A DNA stretch of 9,919 nucleotides from Bacteroidales bacterium Bact_23 (GCA_001603685.1 LUZO01000415.1:1-9919), one strand, 5' to 3'; positions 1 to 6,363 are shown, counted from the first letter of the stretch. Program-made: numbers and translations. Notes: generated by a model from the letters alone, not told the origin.

Positions 1-1
1 T

Positions 2-109
2 TCAGATACAGTAGCATTTATTAATTCGGAAGAGAAAGTCTTCACCCACAATGATATCGGATCAGAAGCATTCAGCGGAACAAACTCCATAGACGAGGAT
101 CTGATATAA
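2..109 (+). CDS. 3' end of an unidentified protein gene (partial)
   Basis: The second forward frame is open from the left edge to a TAA at 107-109. It gives 35 residues with a mixed hydrophilic composition, ending in NSIDEDLI. The other forward frame I checked from the first base closes at base 24. The same strand and an acidic C-terminus would fit the tail of a real gene ending about 300 bases before parA. The fragment is too short to assign to any family, and an open frame of this length can arise by chance. No strong terminator follows it directly, although short dyads begin at 140. Confidence 0.4.
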   Translation, partial: SDTVAFINSEEKVFTHNDIGSEAFSGTNSIDEDLI

Positions 110-139
110 CTCTTCAGAGATCTGCCCCGATTTCTCTAC

Positions 140-261
140 CGTCCGGATAAAAGAGGTTCCGGAACCGGACGACCATTTCCAACGGACTCTGTTATGAAGT
201 CCGTATTGCTACAAACCATTCTGAAATTCCGGAAACAGGCCCAATCCGGCAAAGCGGAATT
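140..261. repeat. Cluster of short inverted repeats upstream of parA
   Basis: There are three separate dyads. CGTCCGG at 140-146 pairs with CCGGACG at 165-171 and encloses most of a perfect 12-bp palindrome, GGTTCCGGAACC (155-166). ACGGACT at 182-188 pairs with AGTCCGT at 198-204 around a 9-base loop. AATTCCG at 225-231 pairs with CGGAATT at 255-261. The 8-bp palindrome TTCCGGAA occurs twice, at 157-164 and 227-234. They could be binding sites, termination structure for the upstream gene, or parts of a structured RNA. None has a clear U-tract, so a classic terminator is not well supported. The dyads are directly visible; any function is inference. Confidence 0.45.
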
Positions 262-340
262 CAAGCTGCTTATTTTCAAATATTTCACTATATTTTTCAA
301 CACCTCACCATATCTTCCCTGAATTATGGCATAAAAAACG

Positions 341-348
341 TACCTTTG
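341..348 (+). promoter_or_regulatory. Putative Bacteroidota promoter -7 element for the parA operon
   Basis: TACCTTTG matches the Bacteroidota sigma-factor -7 consensus TAnnTTTG at every fixed position. It would place transcription start near 355, giving a leader of roughly 58 nt before the parA ATG at 413. No clear -33 TTTG/TTG box is visible at the usual distance of about 20 bases, so the upstream half is weak. Position and orientation fit a promoter for parA and the genes behind it. Confidence 0.6.
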
Positions 349-412
349 CCGGGTATTGAAACCCAATACACCATTTATCCTAACAACCTGATTACTACAC
401 AAATAACTAAAG

Positions 413-1216
413 ATGGGAAAGATAATCGCCGTAGCCAACCAAAAGGGAGGAGTAGGGAAAACGACCACCGCTATCAATCTGGCTGCAGCATTTGCCGTGC
501 TTGAATACCGCACACTTGTTGTTGATGCAGATCCTCAGTCCAATGCAACCTCAGGGGTGGGATTTGATCCTAAAAACATTAAAACAAGCATCTATGAATG
601 TTTGCTTGATGATATTGAACCATTAAACATCATTCTTTCAACCAATACCCCGAATCTCGATCTGCTTCCGGCGCATATTGATCTGGTAGGCGCTGAAATT
701 GAAATGATAAATCAGCCAAACAGGGAATTTATGATGCGTAAGGTGCTGCATAAAATCAAAGATGAATATGATTTTATCATCATCGACTGCTCGCCATCTC
801 TGGGATTGATTACTGTAAATGCACTTGTGGCCGCCGATTCAGTGATAATTCCCGTACAATGCGAATATTTTGCACTCGAAGGGCTGGGAAAACTGCTGAA
901 TACCATAAAAATTATCCAGCAGCGCCTCAACACCGAACTCGATATCGAAGGGCTTCTGCTGACCATGTATGACACAAGGCTGAGGCTTGCCAACCAGGTG
1001 GTTGATGAAGTAAAGACGCACTTCCAGGATATGGTTTTCGAAACCCTTATCAACCGGAATACCAAACTTGGCGAAGCCCCCAGTTTTGGTGAAACCATCA
1101 TCATGCACGACATCAACAGCAGTGGGGCCATCAACTACCTGAACCTGGCCCGCGAGATATTACAGAAAAATGAACTGACCCGGATCAAAACAACCGAGAA
1201 ACAAATTGAACCGTGA
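413..1216 (+). CDS. parA: Chromosome partitioning ATPase ParA (Soj family)
   Basis: ParA is a cytoplasmic ATPase that binds DNA non-specifically when loaded with ATP and works with ParB to move replicated origins apart. The 267-residue protein has the deviant Walker A motif KGGVGKTT at residues 11-18 (signature Lys 11, P-loop Lys 16), the Walker A' stretch VDADPQSN at 37-44 and Walker B FIIIDCSPSLG at 121-131. The late conserved blocks RLANQV (191-196) and KLGEAPSFG (218-226) are also present. Length and motif order match chromosomal ParA/Soj, with no N-terminal helix-turn-helix extension as in large plasmid ParAs. The ATG at 413 puts the first strand directly before the P-loop, as expected. 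It has no clear Shine-Dalgarno, only an A-rich leader. parB follows at once, and a promoter match lies at 341. Confidence 0.97.
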   Translation: MGKIIAVANQKGGVGKTTTAINLAAAFAVLEYRTLVVDADPQSNATSGVGFDPKNIKTSIYECLLDDIEPLNIILSTNTPNLDLLPAHIDLVGAEIEMINQPNREFMMRKVLHKIKDEYDFIIIDCSPSLGLITVNALVAADSVIIPVQCEYFALEGLGKLLNTIKIIQQRLNTELDIEGLLLTMYDTRLRLANQVVDEVKTHFQDMVFETLINRNTKLGEAPSFGETIIMHDINSSGAINYLNLAREILQKNELTRIKTTEKQIEP

Positions 1217-1218
1217 AC

Positions 1219-2109
1219 ATGAATGCTAAAAAGAAAGCTCTTGGCCGTGGATTGAGCGCCATACTGGAAAGCCCTGATACCGATATAACTTCAAGTGACA
1301 TCTCCGGCGGTTTCGTTGCAGGAGCCATTGCTTCACTTCCCATTGAACAGATTGAGGCTAACCCCTTCCAGCCCCGCGAAGATTTCGATCAGGAAAGCCT
1401 GAATGAACTATCGGAATCCATTAAGGAACAGGGAATTATCCAGCCCATCACGGTAAGGAAAATGGGATACGACAAGTACCAGCTGATTTCGGGAGAACGA
1501 AGGCTGAAAGCTGCCAAACTGGCCGGACTTGACGAAATTCCCTGCTACATCCGCATTGCCAACGACCAGCAGATGCTCGAAATGGCGCTGGTTGAAAATA
1601 TTCAGCGCGAAAGCCTGAATGCCCTCGAAATAGCCATCAGCTATCAGCGCCTGATCGAAGAGTGCGAACTTACCCAGGAAGAACTGAGCCAGCGAGTTGG
1701 GAAAAACAGATCGACGGTAACCAACTACATGCGGTTGCTGAAACTGCCCGCCGAACTGCAGATTGCCATCAGAGACAACAAAATAACAATGGGCCATGCC
1801 CGCGCCCTGATCAATATAGATGATCAGCAGACCCAGCTTACCATCCTCAAGAATATCATCAGCAAAGACCTGTCGGTAAGAGAGGTTGAAGAAATTGTTC
1901 GCAATCTGAACAAACAGCCTTCAGCACGCAGGCAGCCACAAGCCATTGAACTGCCCCGCGAACTGGAAGAACAGCGCGAAAATATCGCGTCAAAGTTCGG
2001 TACAAAAGTAAATGTCACTCTGAATCAGAAAGGCAAAGGCAGCATCGCAATCACATTTAATTCGCAGAAACAACTGGAAAAAATACTTGAGGAACTGCTT
2101 TCGCGTTAA
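1219..2109 (+). CDS. parB: Chromosome partitioning protein ParB (Spo0J family)
   Basis: ParB is the centromere-binding CTPase clamp that loads at parS sites and stimulates ParA. Counted from the ATG at 1219 (296 residues), it has the basic N-terminal motif KKALGRGLSAIL (5-16), which in this family contacts ParA. The ParB/Srx nuclease-like fold follows, with ANPFQPR (47-53) and the CTP-binding GERR motif (92-95), then ENIQRE (126-131). A helix-turn-helix lies near 152-174 (QEELSQRVGKNRSTVTNYMR), with GHAR at 192-195 and a C-terminal dimerisation region at about 245-296. A GTG at 1213 in the same frame would add two residues and overlap the parA stop by 4 nt. I prefer the ATG because it starts right before the KKALGRGL motif, 2 nt after the parA stop, but translational coupling from the GTG is possible. 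Confidence 0.96.
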   Translation: MNAKKKALGRGLSAILESPDTDITSSDISGGFVAGAIASLPIEQIEANPFQPREDFDQESLNELSESIKEQGIIQPITVRKMGYDKYQLISGERRLKAAKLAGLDEIPCYIRIANDQQMLEMALVENIQRESLNALEIAISYQRLIEECELTQEELSQRVGKNRSTVTNYMRLLKLPAELQIAIRDNKITMGHARALINIDDQQTQLTILKNIISKDLSVREVEEIVRNLNKQPSARRQPQAIELPRELEEQRENIASKFGTKVNVTLNQKGKGSIAITFNSQKQLEKILEELLSR

Positions 2110-2130
2110 CAATATACCAGCACACCGGAT

Positions 2131-2763
2131 ATGAGAAAAACATTCATCAATTTATTCATCAACATCAGGGGGAAAGCCATCCTGCCGGTGGCTTTCCCCC
2201 TGATGTGCATTTTGGTGAATGTTTCAGCCCTTATGGCGCAGGATGATGCGATGTATTTTCCGCCTAAAGCGAATTTGAACGAGAATGAGCAGGCCCGCCC
2301 CATGCACTCGCCGCATAAAGCCACCATCTATTCGCTGGCATTGCCCGGGCTGGGACAGGCGTACAACAAGAAATACTGGAAAATTCCGGTCATTTACGCC
2401 GGATTCGGATATCTGGGATACAGCATCAAAATTAATCACGATGAGATGCGCAAATTTACGGAAGCTTATCGTTATGTATCCGGAGGTGAAACCTATCCTA
2501 CAGATAACGAATATGTTACACGCTACCCTAATCCCGCCGATCTGCTTCGTGGCCGCGATTTTTACCGCAGGCGCGTCGAATTGCATATCATTTACAGTGC
2601 GGCATGGTACCTCCTCAATGTGATTGATGCCGCCGTAGATGCCCACTTTTTCAACTACGATATTTCGGATGATCTTAGCCTGAAAATCGAACCGGCATAT
2701 ATCACTCCGTTTACCCCCGGTATGTCCGGAGCCTCAGGGCTGAAACTAAGCATGAATTTCTAA
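2131..2763 (+). CDS. DUF5683-family membrane protein of unknown function
   Basis: This is recognised as DUF5683, a Bacteroidota family commonly found right after parB; its role is not known to me. The 210-residue protein has an N-terminal export signal ending near residues 33-36 (VSALMA then QDD). The hallmark block HKATIYSLALPGLGQAYNKK (62-81) follows, then KYWKIPVIYAGFGYLGY (81-97), which likely forms a membrane segment. A second likely membrane-associated stretch, LHIIYSAAWYLLNVIDAAVD (151-170), precedes HFFNYDISDDLSLKIEP (172-188). The signal region is longer than usual because residues 11-26 are encoded by a perfect inverted repeat (2162-2206). An in-frame ATG at residue 25 would leave a signal peptide without a basic N-terminus, so the ATG at 2131 is preferred. 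It sits 21 nt after parB and 16 nt before dapB, suggesting co-transcription. An envelope role is inference from the signal and hydrophobic segments. Confidence 0.9.
   Translation: MRKTFINLFINIRGKAILPVAFPLMCILVNVSALMAQDDAMYFPPKANLNENEQARPMHSPHKATIYSLALPGLGQAYNKKYWKIPVIYAGFGYLGYSIKINHDEMRKFTEAYRYVSGGETYPTDNEYVTRYPNPADLLRGRDFYRRRVELHIIYSAAWYLLNVIDAAVDAHFFNYDISDDLSLKIEPAYITPFTPGMSGASGLKLSMNF
2162..2206. repeat. Perfect 18-bp inverted repeat inside the DUF5683 signal-peptide coding region
   Basis: The left arm ACATCAGGGGGAAAGCCA (2162-2179) is exactly complementary to the right arm (2189-2206) across a 9-nt loop (2180-2188). In RNA the stem can extend inward by a U-G and a C-G pair to about 20 bp with a 5-nt loop. 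The unit is 45 nt, exactly 15 codons. Removing it keeps the frame and fuses codons 11 and 26 into AGC (Ser), leaving a compact signal peptide. No long T-run follows, so it is not a classic terminator. Possible readings are an inserted palindromic element, an RNA hairpin affecting translation or RNA stability, or a DNA cruciform or binding site. The symmetry is directly seen; the origin is inferred. Confidence 0.9.
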
Positions 2764-2779
2764 CCAAAATCTGCATATA

Positions 2780-3502
2780 TTGAAACTTGCATTATCTGGA
2801 TATGGCAAAATGGGCCATGAGGTCGAAAAAGTTGCAGTTGCTCGTGGCCATGAAGTGGTAATCACCCTTGATTCACCCGAAGAATGGGAGAAAAATGACG
2901 AACTGATCAGGTCATGCGACATCCTGATTGACTTCAGTACCCCCCAAAGCGCTGCATTTGCCGTGAACCGCTGCTTTGACCTTGGATTGCCCGTTGTTTC
3001 AGGCACCACCGGATGGAGCGACGGACTGAGCAAAGCCATAGAACGAAGCCGGACAGGAAATTATGCATTCTTTTATGCGCCGAACTTCAGCATTGGAGTC
3101 AATATATTTTTTCAGATAAACCGGCAACTGGCCCGCCTGATGAACAGGCAGACCGGTTATAGCGCTGATATTCATGAGATTCATCACATCCATAAGCTTG
3201 ATGCACCAAGCGGAACCGCCATTGCCCTGGCTACCGGAATTATGGAAGAAAATGAAGCCTATTCGGAATGGTCAACCGGAAATAATCCGGAAAAAGGTAA
3301 ACTTCCGGTCACCAGCGAAAGAATTGGCGAAGTTAACGGCACGCATATTGTTAGGTGGAGTTCTGACACAGATGATATAGAAATAAAACACACAGCACAC
3401 AGCCGTCGTGGGTTTGCACTGGGTGCAATACTGGCAGCAGAATGGCTTAAAGGCAGAAAAGGGTTTTTCGGAATGGCTGATTTGCTCAACAGCAACCATT
3501 AA
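2780..3502 (+). CDS. dapB: 4-hydroxy-tetrahydrodipicolinate reductase
   Basis: DapB reduces the dihydrodipicolinate intermediate with NAD(P)H in the diaminopimelate/lysine pathway, feeding peptidoglycan and lysine synthesis in the cytoplasm. The 240-residue protein has the dinucleotide-binding GYGKMG (7-12), DFSTP (51-55), VSGTTGW (73-79) and FYAPNFSIGVN (98-108). The catalytic and substrate-binding block HHIHKLDAPSGTA covers 135-147; His135 and Lys139 correspond to the E. coli catalytic pair. The closing HSRRGFALGA is at 207-216. It is shorter than the roughly 270-residue E. coli enzyme, as is common in Bacteroidota. The acidic residue Asp31 after the second strand hints at NADH use (inference). 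Translation most likely starts at a TTG at 2780, because the first ATG in frame (2810) falls inside the nucleotide-binding loop. It sits 16 nt behind the DUF5683 gene. Confidence 0.95.
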   Translation: MKLALSGYGKMGHEVEKVAVARGHEVVITLDSPEEWEKNDELIRSCDILIDFSTPQSAAFAVNRCFDLGLPVVSGTTGWSDGLSKAIERSRTGNYAFFYAPNFSIGVNIFFQINRQLARLMNRQTGYSADIHEIHHIHKLDAPSGTAIALATGIMEENEAYSEWSTGNNPEKGKLPVTSERIGEVNGTHIVRWSSDTDDIEIKHTAHSRRGFALGAILAAEWLKGRKGFFGMADLLNSNH

Positions 3503-3565
3503 TTGAATTAAAAATGTAATATTGCAAAAAAAAGGCGTAACAGGCAAAGCATTAACAAAAAGATT

Positions 3566-5074
3566 ATGTCACCGACTCTCATCCTGATCATATTGCTGAT
3601 TTTCTTCCCGGCTTTGCTGTGGAAAACATTCGAACACGCCGGATTTCCCGGTTTTCATTCAGTAATCCCTTTTTACAATTACTACATCTGGCTGAAAATC
3701 ATCGGCAAGCCCTTGTGGTGGTACATTTTTCTGATCATCCCTTTCATCAATGCATTTGTGGTAATGCTGATGATTGTGGAAACGCTGAAGTGCTATAAGA
3801 TACACAGTCTTGGCCAGCAGGCACTTGCCGTGATTTTTCCGCTAATATACCTGCCCTGGCTTGGAATTAAAAAGCAGGCCAACTATACCGCACCCGACAA
3901 ATGGATCAGATTCAAAAAAACCGTTGCGCGCGAATGGATTGATGCCATCATATTTGCTGTGATTGCCGCTTCCATCATCCGGATTTTTATGATTGAGGCC
4001 TACACCATTCCCACCTCTTCAATGGAGAAATCGTTGCTGGTAGGCGACTTCCTGTTTGTAAGCAAACTGAGCTACGGTCCGAAAGTACCCAACACTCCGA
4101 TTGCCTTTCCGTTTGTGCACCATACCCTGCCGGGAACTGAAAACACAAAATCGTATCTTGAATGGATAAAGCTGCCGTATTACCGTTTCCCCGGTTTTAC
4201 AAAAGTTAAAAACAACGATGTGGTTGTATTTAACTACCCCGATGGCGACACCGTTGCGCTCAGGGTCCAGAATCAGAGCTATTATGCGCTTGTCCGCGAT
4301 TACTCGCGCAAACGCGTATGGACCGATAAGGTAAATTTCGGCGAGGTGGTCTATCGCCCGGTTGACAAGCGTGAAAATTACATCAAGCGCTGCCTGGCCA
4401 TTGCCGGCGATACCCTGCAGATTAAGGATCAGGTTGTATATATAAACGGCAAGCCTGCCGAATATCCTGAACTTGCTCAGTTTAAGTACATTATAAAAAC
4501 AGATGGTTCGCGACTCAACCCAATGATCCTTGAAAAACTCGATATTACCGAAGACATAGGTATGGCAGGCCCGGATGAATATGTACTTACCCTGACTAAC
4601 GAAGCGGCTGAAAAGATGAAAGGATTCATCAATGTGAAGGAGGTTAAGAAAATTATTCAGCCGGCCGGATTCTGGCAACCCTACATCTTTCCGTTCGACT
4701 CAGCTTATCCGTGGAATGTTGACAATTACGGACCGCTGGTTATTCCCAAGGCAGGAGCTACGGTTGACATCAATCCTGGAAACATAGTGCTTTACGAAAG
4801 GATTATTAAAAATTACGAACTTAACGACCTTGAAATCCAGGGAAATACCATCCTGATAAATGGTAAACCCGCCACATCCTACACCTTTAAAATGGACTAC
4901 TACTGGATGATGGGCGACAACCGTCACAATTCGGCCGACTCTCGCTTCTGGGGCTTCGTTCCTCAGGATCACATTGTTGGGAAAGCCGTTTTCGTATGGC
5001 TTTCACTCGATAAAAACAAACCGCTGTTCGGCGGAAAAATCAGAACAAAGAAACTTTTCAGAACAATTCATTAA
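3566..5074 (+). CDS. lepB: Signal peptidase I with N-terminal DUF5684-like membrane domain
   Basis: This is the membrane protease that removes signal peptides from exported proteins, acting on the periplasmic face. The 502-residue protein is much longer than E. coli LepB (324). Residues 1-105 contain about three hydrophobic segments (roughly 1-19, 48-72, 85-100) and the block GFHSVIPFYNYYIWLKIIGK (29-48), resembling the DUF5684 domain often fused to Bacteroidota signal peptidases. A further membrane helix at 124-143 leads into the catalytic domain: TIPTSSM (147-153) with nucleophile Ser152, YIKRCLAIAGD (272-282) with general base Lys274, and MMGDNRHNSADSRFWGFVP (448-466). About 165 residues separate the Lys box from the GDN box, and two similar INGKPA segments (293-298 and 431-436) lie in it. 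A 63-nt gap separates it from dapB, with only a poor promoter match. A second tandem lepB, often seen here in relatives, is absent. Confidence 0.94.
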   Translation: MSPTLILIILLIFFPALLWKTFEHAGFPGFHSVIPFYNYYIWLKIIGKPLWWYIFLIIPFINAFVVMLMIVETLKCYKIHSLGQQALAVIFPLIYLPWLGIKKQANYTAPDKWIRFKKTVAREWIDAIIFAVIAASIIRIFMIEAYTIPTSSMEKSLLVGDFLFVSKLSYGPKVPNTPIAFPFVHHTLPGTENTKSYLEWIKLPYYRFPGFTKVKNNDVVVFNYPDGDTVALRVQNQSYYALVRDYSRKRVWTDKVNFGEVVYRPVDKRENYIKRCLAIAGDTLQIKDQVVYINGKPAEYPELAQFKYIIKTDGSRLNPMILEKLDITEDIGMAGPDEYVLTLTNEAAEKMKGFINVKEVKKIIQPAGFWQPYIFPFDSAYPWNVDNYGPLVIPKAGATVDINPGNIVLYERIIKNYELNDLEIQGNTILINGKPATSYTFKMDYYWMMGDNRHNSADSRFWGFVPQDHIVGKAVFVWLSLDKNKPLFGGKIRTKKLFRTIH

Positions 5075-5094
5075 AACAACTAAAAACTTTAAAT

Positions 5095-5535
5095 ATGATT
5101 ACTGCAGAGATACACACAGCAAAGGGGCTTATGAAAGTAAAATTTTACGAAAAGGACGCCCCCAATACCGTTGCAAACTTCGTAAAACTCTCAAAAGAAG
5201 GATTCTATGACGGTCTGACCTTTCACCGGGTAATTCCTGATTTTGTAATTCAGGGCGGATGTCCCAACGGCACCGGAACAGGTGGCCCCGGATATACAAT
5301 CAAATGCGAGCTCGACGGCGACAACCAGTATCACGACCGTGGCGTACTTTCAATGGCTCATGCCGGCAGAAATACAGGGGGATCGCAATTCTTCATCTGC
5401 CACAACCGCCAGAATACCCAACATCTCGACAGAAATCATACCTGTTTTGGCAAGGTTTATGAGGGGCTTGAAGTAATCGACCTTATCAGAGCCGGCGATA
5501 AAATCAATAAAATCGTAATTCACGAAGAAGAATAA
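5095..5535 (+). CDS. Cyclophilin-type peptidyl-prolyl cis-trans isomerase
   Basis: The enzyme speeds cis-trans isomerisation of Xaa-Pro bonds during protein folding. The 146-residue protein is essentially one cyclophilin domain without a signal peptide, so it is probably cytoplasmic (PpiB-like). Key blocks are FHRVIPDFVIQGG (43-55) with catalytic Arg45 and active-site Phe50 and Gln53; MAHAGRNTGGSQFFI (87-101); and HLDRNHTCFGKV (110-121). At the position of the human CypA Trp that governs cyclosporin binding there is a His (His110), a substitution also seen in other bacterial cyclophilins and expected to reduce drug sensitivity. The ATG at 5095 is 20 nt after lepB and begins at the first beta-strand. 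No promoter-like element is evident in the 20-nt gap, so it is probably transcribed with lepB. Confidence 0.95.
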   Translation: MITAEIHTAKGLMKVKFYEKDAPNTVANFVKLSKEGFYDGLTFHRVIPDFVIQGGCPNGTGTGGPGYTIKCELDGDNQYHDRGVLSMAHAGRNTGGSQFFICHNRQNTQHLDRNHTCFGKVYEGLEVIDLIRAGDKINKIVIHEEE

Positions 5536-5577
5536 AATTAAAAGAAGACTTTTTTCAACCAACAAAAAACCACAAAG

Positions 5578-6249
5578 ATGAAAAGGTATTTCTATTCAAT
5601 CATGGTTCTGACCCTGGCGTTTACCCTGTCGGGAACCATTACGGCAAAAGCAGCCGGGCCTTTTAAAGGAACCATCACATACAAGATCACCTACCCCGAC
5701 TCTCAGATTGATGCCTCGCAGCAGGCCATGATGCCACAGGTAATGAAACTTATGGTAAACGGCAACAAAGCCCGCATCGAAATGACTGTTTCAGGAATTA
5801 GCCAGACTTTTCTCATTGATTCTGACCAGCAGTCAACCATTATTCTGCTCGATATGCTTGGACAAAAGGTAGCCCTCAATCCCGGAAAGGACAGGGAAAA
5901 ACCGCAGTCAAAAGAGCCGGTAGTCGAGATTACCAAGGAAACAAAGGAGATTGCCGGCTATCCGTGCAAAAAGGCTGAAATACATTTCGGCGATCAGCAG
6001 AGCAAGGATGCGCCAACCATCGCGTACTACACCGAAGCCCTTGGCGACAACAAACTGTTTTATGATAACGAATACCGCACACTGCCCGGAATCCCCATGG
6101 AATTCCACTTTAAAATGCAGGGTATGAATATGTATCTGACAGCAATCAGTGTAGAAAAAGGTAAAGTTTCGAATAAAGATTTTGATGTTCCGTCAGGATA
6201 CACGGAAATGACTCCGGATCAGCTCCGGCAACTGTTCGGCGGACACTAA
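5578..6249 (+). CDS. Exported DUF4412 domain protein
   Basis: The 223-residue protein has a clear signal peptide: basic MKR, a hydrophobic core to about residue 20, and a likely cleavage after AKA (23-25). The mature part is predicted beta-rich and fits the DUF4412 family: FKGTITYKITYPDSQ (29-43) at the start, a block around KARIEMTVSGISQTFLIDSD (64-83), KEIAGYPCKKAEI (123-135), and the C-terminal DFDVPSGYTEMTP (201-213). There is no Cys right after the predicted cleavage site, so it is not a typical lipoprotein and is probably periplasmic. No enzyme motif is recognisable and the function is unknown. The single Cys130 lies in the conserved GYPCKK patch. It follows the cyclophilin gene by 42 nt and is the last gene before a 149-nt gap, so it probably ends the parA-led unit. 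Confidence 0.82.
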   Translation: MKRYFYSIMVLTLAFTLSGTITAKAAGPFKGTITYKITYPDSQIDASQQAMMPQVMKLMVNGNKARIEMTVSGISQTFLIDSDQQSTIILLDMLGQKVALNPGKDREKPQSKEPVVEITKETKEIAGYPCKKAEIHFGDQQSKDAPTIAYYTEALGDNKLFYDNEYRTLPGIPMEFHFKMQGMNMYLTAISVEKGKVSNKDFDVPSGYTEMTPDQLRQLFGGH

Positions 6250-6264
6250 TGCCATTACCGGCAG

Positions 6265-6362
6265 AAACCGGATTTTTTAAAAACCGGTTGACCTTGTATA
6301 ATAAAAGGATTCCGTGAGAGTTAAATCAGGGGATTTCATTTTATAAAGGTCATCCGGTTTTT
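6265..6362. repeat. Imperfect inverted repeats between the DUF4412 gene and ftsK
   Basis: A 17-bp arm at 6279-6295 (containing AAACCGGTTGACCTT) pairs with 6346-6362 with a single T-T mismatch (6288/6353), across a 50-nt AT-rich middle. A third copy of the core, AAACCGGAT at 6265-6273, is perfectly complementary to 6352-6360. AACCGG at 6266-6271 can also pair with CCGGTT at 6284-6289. The three segments therefore allow mutually exclusive hairpins. The right arm ends in five T residues, so the long hairpin could act as a terminator for the upstream genes, and it lies directly beside the ftsK -7 element. The symmetry is plainly visible; function is inference. Confidence 0.6.
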
Positions 6363-6363
6363 G

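Larger units (their letters stand above)
110..412. other. Gene-free leader region upstream of parA
   Basis: This 303-base stretch lies between the putative upstream gene end and the parA start. I see no convincing coding frame. The one long antisense frame crosses it only by running backwards through the conserved ParA P-loop region, so it is taken as a shadow. It holds a cluster of short inverted repeats (140-261), an AT-rich part (about 265-340) and a Bacteroidota-type -7 element at 341-348. No match to the usual parS core (CACGTG) was found here, although parS sites often lie near parAB. Confidence 0.6.

Noticed and set aside
110..412. A parS site near parAB
   Set aside because: I found no CACGTG-centred palindrome like the canonical parS in this leader or elsewhere in the window; the palindromes present have a different core.
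136..513. 125-codon antisense open frame across the parA leader and start
   Set aside because: It runs backwards through the conserved ParA P-loop coding sequence, has no family resemblance, and has shadow-like composition.
1213..1218. GTG start for parB overlapping the parA stop
   Set aside because: It is possible, but the ATG six bases on directly precedes the conserved KKALGRGL motif and is the stronger start codon; the difference is two residues.
3517..3524. Possible promoter TAATATTG before lepB
   Set aside because: It matches only five of six fixed positions of TAnnTTTG and has no -33 box at the right distance.
4019..4678. 219-codon antisense open frame inside lepB
   Set aside because: It lies wholly opposite a strongly supported gene and its reverse reading has no recognisable motif, so it is a by-product of codon use.
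5541..5558. Possible terminator between the cyclophilin and DUF4412 genes (AAAAG-aaga-CTTTT with a following T-run)
   Set aside because: The stem is about 5 bp and nearly all A-T, too weak to call an intrinsic terminator; the short gap suggests read-through.
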